Below are positions 60,063 through 64,000 of a DNA stretch of 64,000 bases, piece by piece. The notes under the pieces were generated by a model, which was given only the letters and a program-made list of their open reading frames with translations, had not been told where the DNA came from and did no database searches. This stretch comes from Candidatus Rikenella faecigallinarum (GTDB taxonomy: Bacteria; Bacteroidota; Bacteroidia; Bacteroidales; Rikenellaceae), in contig DXHL01000021.1 in NCBI GenBank assembly GCA_019113395.1, forward strand, positions 180,237 to 244,236, given 5' to 3'. The position numbers and the translations under genes were made by a program. The first letter of the stretch is position 1. Every line of letters begins with the position of its first letter.

Positions 60063-62756
60063 ATGAAAAAATCTCTCCTTTATTTGTTGAGCGCCACCTC
60101 GCTGGCCATGGTATCGTGCCACACGACGGATGTGGCGCAGTTGTTGGCCGAGTCCCCCCAGCGCAGCGAACAGACCCTGACCGAGGGTTGGGTTTTCCGT
60201 CAGGCGGCGGACCCGACCGATACGCTCGCGGCGCAGAGTGCCCGCAGCGTGCCCGATTGGTTGTCGGCCACGGTGCCCGGCGTGGTGCACACCGACCTCT
60301 TGGCACATGGGCTGATACCCGAACCATTTGCCGGCACGACAGAACCTGACCTGCAGTGGGTGGGCGACCAGACCTGGGAATACCGCATGGAGTTTACCCC
60401 CGCGGCCGACATCCTGGACAAACAGGTGCAGGAGCTGGTATTCAAAGGTCTCGATACCTATGCGGATGTCTACCTGAACGACTCGCTGGTGCTGGGCGGA
60501 GCCGATAATATGTTCCTCGAGTGGCGTATTTCCGTGGCGGGGCTGTTGCGTCCCGATACGCTGAATACCCTGCACGTCGTGTTCCACCCCGCCTATCAGA
60601 CGGCACTGCCGATGGCTCAGGCGTGGCCGGTGAAACTCCCCAACGACAACGACAAGGGCGAGTGGAAAACCAGCGTCTTTACCCGCAAGGCCCCCTACCA
60701 TTTCGGATGGGACTGGGGACCGCGTTACCTGACCGCCGGAGTGTGGCGCCCGGTCTATCTGGATGCCTATTCGACGGCTGCGATTGAAAACGTGCAGTTT
60801 GTGCGGGGTCGTCAGGACTCCCTGCAGGGTGACTTTACGGCGCGCGTCACGGTGACCGCAGCGGCCGAGCAGGCTCCGGTGCGGATTATTGTGGCCGACT
60901 CGACGGGACGGGATATCTATGCCAAAGCCGATGTGATGCTGGACGGAGGAGAAAATACCGTCGAATTGCCTTTCTCCATCACTCACCCGAAATTGTGGTG
61001 GCCCAATGGGTTGGGTAAGCCCAATCTCTATACGGTGCATACGTTCGTGACCGACAAGTCGGGCCGGCTGCTCGACCGCAACACCCAACGCATCGGGGTG
61101 CGCACCATCCGCCTGGTACAGGAACCCGACAGCGTGGGCGAAGGCGAGAGCTTCCAATTTGTCGTAAACGGCATTCAGACCTTTATCAAAGGAGCCAACT
61201 ACATCCCGCAGGATGCCTTCCTGCCTCGGGTGGATACGGCCCGCTATGAACGGCTGATTGAGACGGCCGTCGCCTCGAATATGAACATGCTCCGCGTCTG
61301 GGGCGGAGGGATTTACGAGGAGGACCTGTTCTTTGACCTGTGCGACGAACAGGGGCTGATGGTGTGGGAAGACTTTATGTTTGCCTGCGCATTCTACCCG
61401 TGGGATACGGCCTTCCTGAACAACGTGGAACGCGAAGCGGTGTATAATGTGCGTCGGTTGCGCAACCACCCGTCGCTGGCGCTGTGGTGCGGCAACAACG
61501 AAATCGACGAAGCCTGGAACCACTGGGGCTATCAAGCGCTCTATGCCTGGGATTCGACCGAACAGGCGCAGGTAAAACACGGCATCGATACGATTTTCCG
61601 CGGCATTCTGGCCGATGTGGTGGCTCGCGAGGACAGCGGCCGTCAATATCACCCCAGTTCCCCGATGTATGGGCGCGGCAATCCGTTGAGCCAAATCAAA
61701 GGCGATGTGCATTACTGGGGCGTGTTCCACGACGAGGAACCCTTCTCGGTTTACAAGGACAAACCGGGCCGTTTCAGCAACGAATACGGTTTTGTGTCGC
61801 TGCCGTGCTACGACACCTATCGCGAATATTTCCGACCGGACGAAATGTGGCTCTACTCGCCGGCCATGAAACTCCACCAAAAGACGCCCAAAGGGTATCG
61901 TCTGCTGGAACAGTACATGGTGCGCGACCTGCCGCTGCTCAAGGAGGATTTCCGCACGTATGTCTACCTCTCGCAACTGCTCCAGGCCGAGGGGATTAAA
62001 ATCGCCATGGAGGGGCAGCGCAGCAAGCGACCCTTCAATCAGGGGACGATGTACTGGCAGTTGAATGACTGCTATCCGGCCATTTCGTGGAGTTCGATGG
62101 ACAGCCGTTACCGCTGGAAGGCATTGCAATATTACGCCGTGCGGAGCTACGCTCCGACGCTGCTGTCGTTCGAGCGGGTCGATTCGTCGGCCACGGCCGT
62201 GCTGTGGGCCATTACCGACAAACAGGCTCCGCAGGCGGGAGAGGTGACGCTGCGTCTGCAGGATTTTGCCGGAAAGGTGGTTTGGGACAGTACGCTGCGT
62301 GTGGATGTGCCGGCCAATGCCAATCGCGAGTTGCTGCGAGCCGCCGATACCACGCTGTTGCGTGGTCAGGCGGCAGCGCAAATGGCTCTGGTGGCCGAGG
62401 GGGTTGTCGGTGGCGACACGTTGAGGTCGATATACTGGTTCGTTCCGTTGAAGGATTTGCAACTGCCGAAAGCAGACTATACGGTGACCTATCGTCAGAC
62501 AGGACCGCGGAGCGTAGCCGCTACGCTGACGGCACGCAACCTGCTCAAGTCGGTGCTTTTCGAGGCCGAAGCGTTGCAGGACAATCCCTCGGATGCCTAT
62601 TTCGATATGCTGCCGGGTGAAACGCGAACCATTACGCTCAACTTCACCGAACCAATACCTGCAACGGGTGTTGATGGATTGGGAATAAGCCTCCGCACGC
62701 TGAATGACCTGGTGGGGCGTCCATCGGCAGTGCCGGTGTCGCAAAATGTCCAGTAG
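60063..62756 (+). CDS. GH2 beta-mannosidase lipoprotein
   Basis: MKKSLLYLLSATSLAMVSCHTT; WDWGPRYLTAGVWRPVYLD, CGNNEIDEAWNHWGY, GTMYWQLNDCYPAISWSSMD. Confidence 0.93.
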   Translation: MKKSLLYLLSATSLAMVSCHTTDVAQLLAESPQRSEQTLTEGWVFRQAADPTDTLAAQSARSVPDWLSATVPGVVHTDLLAHGLIPEPFAGTTEPDLQWVGDQTWEYRMEFTPAADILDKQVQELVFKGLDTYADVYLNDSLVLGGADNMFLEWRISVAGLLRPDTLNTLHVVFHPAYQTALPMAQAWPVKLPNDNDKGEWKTSVFTRKAPYHFGWDWGPRYLTAGVWRPVYLDAYSTAAIENVQFVRGRQDSLQGDFTARVTVTAAAEQAPVRIIVADSTGRDIYAKADVMLDGGENTVELPFSITHPKLWWPNGLGKPNLYTVHTFVTDKSGRLLDRNTQRIGVRTIRLVQEPDSVGEGESFQFVVNGIQTFIKGANYIPQDAFLPRVDTARYERLIETAVASNMNMLRVWGGGIYEEDLFFDLCDEQGLMVWEDFMFACAFYPWDTAFLNNVEREAVYNVRRLRNHPSLALWCGNNEIDEAWNHWGYQALYAWDSTEQAQVKHGIDTIFRGILADVVAREDSGRQYHPSSPMYGRGNPLSQIKGDVHYWGVFHDEEPFSVYKDKPGRFSNEYGFVSLPCYDTYREYFRPDEMWLYSPAMKLHQKTPKGYRLLEQYMVRDLPLLKEDFRTYVYLSQLLQAEGIKIAMEGQRSKRPFNQGTMYWQLNDCYPAISWSSMDSRYRWKALQYYAVRSYAPTLLSFERVDSSATAVLWAITDKQAPQAGEVTLRLQDFAGKVVWDSTLRVDVPANANRELLRAADTTLLRGQAAAQMALVAEGVVGGDTLRSIYWFVPLKDLQLPKADYTVTYRQTGPRSVAATLTARNLLKSVLFEAEALQDNPSDAYFDMLPGETRTITLNFTEPIPATGVDGLGISLRTLNDLVGRPSAVPVSQNVQ

Positions 62757-62780
62757 CTATCCTAAGGTACTGATAATATG

Positions 62781-62819
62781 AGCGGGGCTGACCATCAATA
62801 AGATGGTCAGCCCCGCTCG
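62781..62819. terminator. bidirectional intrinsic terminator
   Basis: gagcggggctgaccatc-aataa-gatggtcagccccgctc. Confidence 0.85.
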
Positions 62820-62838
62820 TTTGGTGGGATGATACCGC

Positions 62839-63174
62839 TTAGGCCTGCGGCTGTGTCGTTGCGGTGGTGCTCTCCACGAGCGGAGCATCGTGATTGTATT
62901 CGGCCTGTTTGAGCAGCACGGGACATTTCATCGACGAAATACGGCATCGGAAAGCCTCCTGAATAATGATGCTTTTCCGCTCCAAAGCATCTTCTTTCGT
63001 TTCGAGTTTGGTCTCCAATTTCTCAACTTTAACCGTCAGGCGGCCGATTTCATCCTGCAGGAGGGTCACAATCTTCGAAGTTTCGTCAATCCGTCGGCTG
63101 TTCTTTCCCAAAATCCAACTCACCAGCGCAACGGCAATCGGTGCAATGACATAAATAATCCAAGTGTCCATCAT
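62839..63174 (-). CDS. small phage-like membrane-anchored coiled-coil protein
   Basis: N-terminal TM WIIYVIAPIAVALVSWILGK then heptad-rich coiled coil (LLQDEIGRLTVKVEKLETKLETK) and CRISSMKCP; resembles short proteins of Bacteroides prophages. Confidence 0.45.
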   Translation of the reverse strand: MMDTWIIYVIAPIAVALVSWILGKNSRRIDETSKIVTLLQDEIGRLTVKVEKLETKLETKEDALERKSIIIQEAFRCRISSMKCPVLLKQAEYNHDAPLVESTTATTQPQA

Positions 63175-63344
63175 ACATCAGTCTAAATATTCGATAGTAT
63201 TTTTAACAGGTTATGCGACAAAAATGTGCTGTTTGTCTTTTCTCACCAAGCGAGATGTGATGGTTTGTTCCTAATATCCAATGCCCATTGGAGATATGTT
63301 CCGTTTCGGGTTGCTTCGAACCGATGTAGCTGCGCTCTTTAATC

Positions 63345-63873
63345 GAATATGCTTTACTTCAAACTCTGCTGGTTGGAGTGTCCAGCGGCACCAGCTTTCC
63401 ATATGGGTCGGCTCCGCTTGACATTAGGAGTTGATAAGCTGTCGTTTGGCTTGCCAGCCAATTCGTGTTTGAGCACAAGCAGTTGCGGTTCTCAGCCGCC
63501 CGAATGCGGAGAGCCAGTGCCGCTGGGCACCCGAGCCGACTTGTGTCTACCCCATACTTCGCAGGCTGCAATTCGAGGCAAACTGCCTGTAGAATGCGAC
63601 TTCGTTAGAAGTCGTGCAGGCCGAAGCCGCCCCCAGCGGAGGCCTGCTCTGAGGCGAGCACGCTCCGCCGGCTTCGACCTGAGAACTTTGTGTAGTCTGA
63701 TATAAGTCTGTTCGGGTACCGCTCGGCACCCGGAGCCGGCGGAGGCAAAAAAGCGAACCCGAACGGGTGAGTTTTCAGCCCTCCGCATCCGGGCGGCTCC
63801 GGGCTGACGGGTTGCCTCAGCAACCCGAGGGGATAGAAGGAATATTTGTTTTCAGTTATAGCATACGGTATTG
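63345..63873 (-). repeat. hairpin-array flank of cassette D
   Basis: gacttcgttagaagtc, caggccgaagccg...cggcttcgacctg, gagccggcggagg...cctccgc..ggctccgggctg, gggttgcctcagcaaccc. Confidence 0.8.
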
Positions 63874-64000
63874 CCCTCGTTTCAGGGCTTCCTCGCTTGG
63901 GGTTTATCTGCTCTTTGCTCTCTCTTCCCTCCGGGAGAGGCTGAGCTGCTCCCTGCGCCTTCCCCCTCTTCCCCTACACGGATACCCCTGCGGATTACTC
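63874..64000 (-). repeat. cassette 3' constant box, copy D (truncated by window edge)
   Basis: Reverse complement of the constant box; implies a fourth cassette reading in from the right. Confidence 0.88.

Noticed and set aside
60045-62744. 899-aa ORF antisense to the GH2 beta-mannosidase
   Set aside because: Antisense shadow with H/R/Q-rich composition; no recognisable domains.

Overview
A Bacteroidales-type chromosomal window (judged from TAnnTTTG promoter boxes, the Bat operon and gene families; a Rikenellaceae/Alistipes-like source is inference). Most of it is housekeeping: RNase J-like MBL hydrolase, choloylglycine hydrolase, O-acetylhomoserine sulfhydrylase-type enzyme, RmuC, RecG, Ca2+ P-type ATPase, YebC, DUF2851, PepT, OPT transporter, GalE, MraY/WecA-like transferase, LysS, SecA, RecR, a moxR/Bat operon, two TlpA-like thioredoxins, RuvC, LpxD, a PNGase F-like lipoprotein, GlgB, a GH2 beta-mannosidase, and tRNA-Gly and tRNA-Thr. 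The main unexplained signal is a dispersed cassette family: three complete start-less and apparently promoterless ORFs (15152-15775 +, 34132-34746 +, 55452-56102 -), plus the 3' flank of a fourth at the right edge. Each encodes only the C-terminal part of a FISUMP-type (C-type-lectin-like) surface protein, from GRKD(A/G)FPGADGSTI to (M/S)(I/V)RC(V/I)QE-stop. Each starts about 15-30 nt after the intrinsic terminator of a co-directional gene. Each is followed by a near-identical ~160 bp non-coding box and then a 0.4-0.85 kb array of hairpins with compensatory base changes. I interpret these as silent donor cassettes for recombinational variation of an expressed surface protein outside the window; this is a hypothesis. 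A prophage-derived head module (terminase, ClpP-like protease, capsid, portal, connector) without tail or integrase genes lies next to the first cassette.
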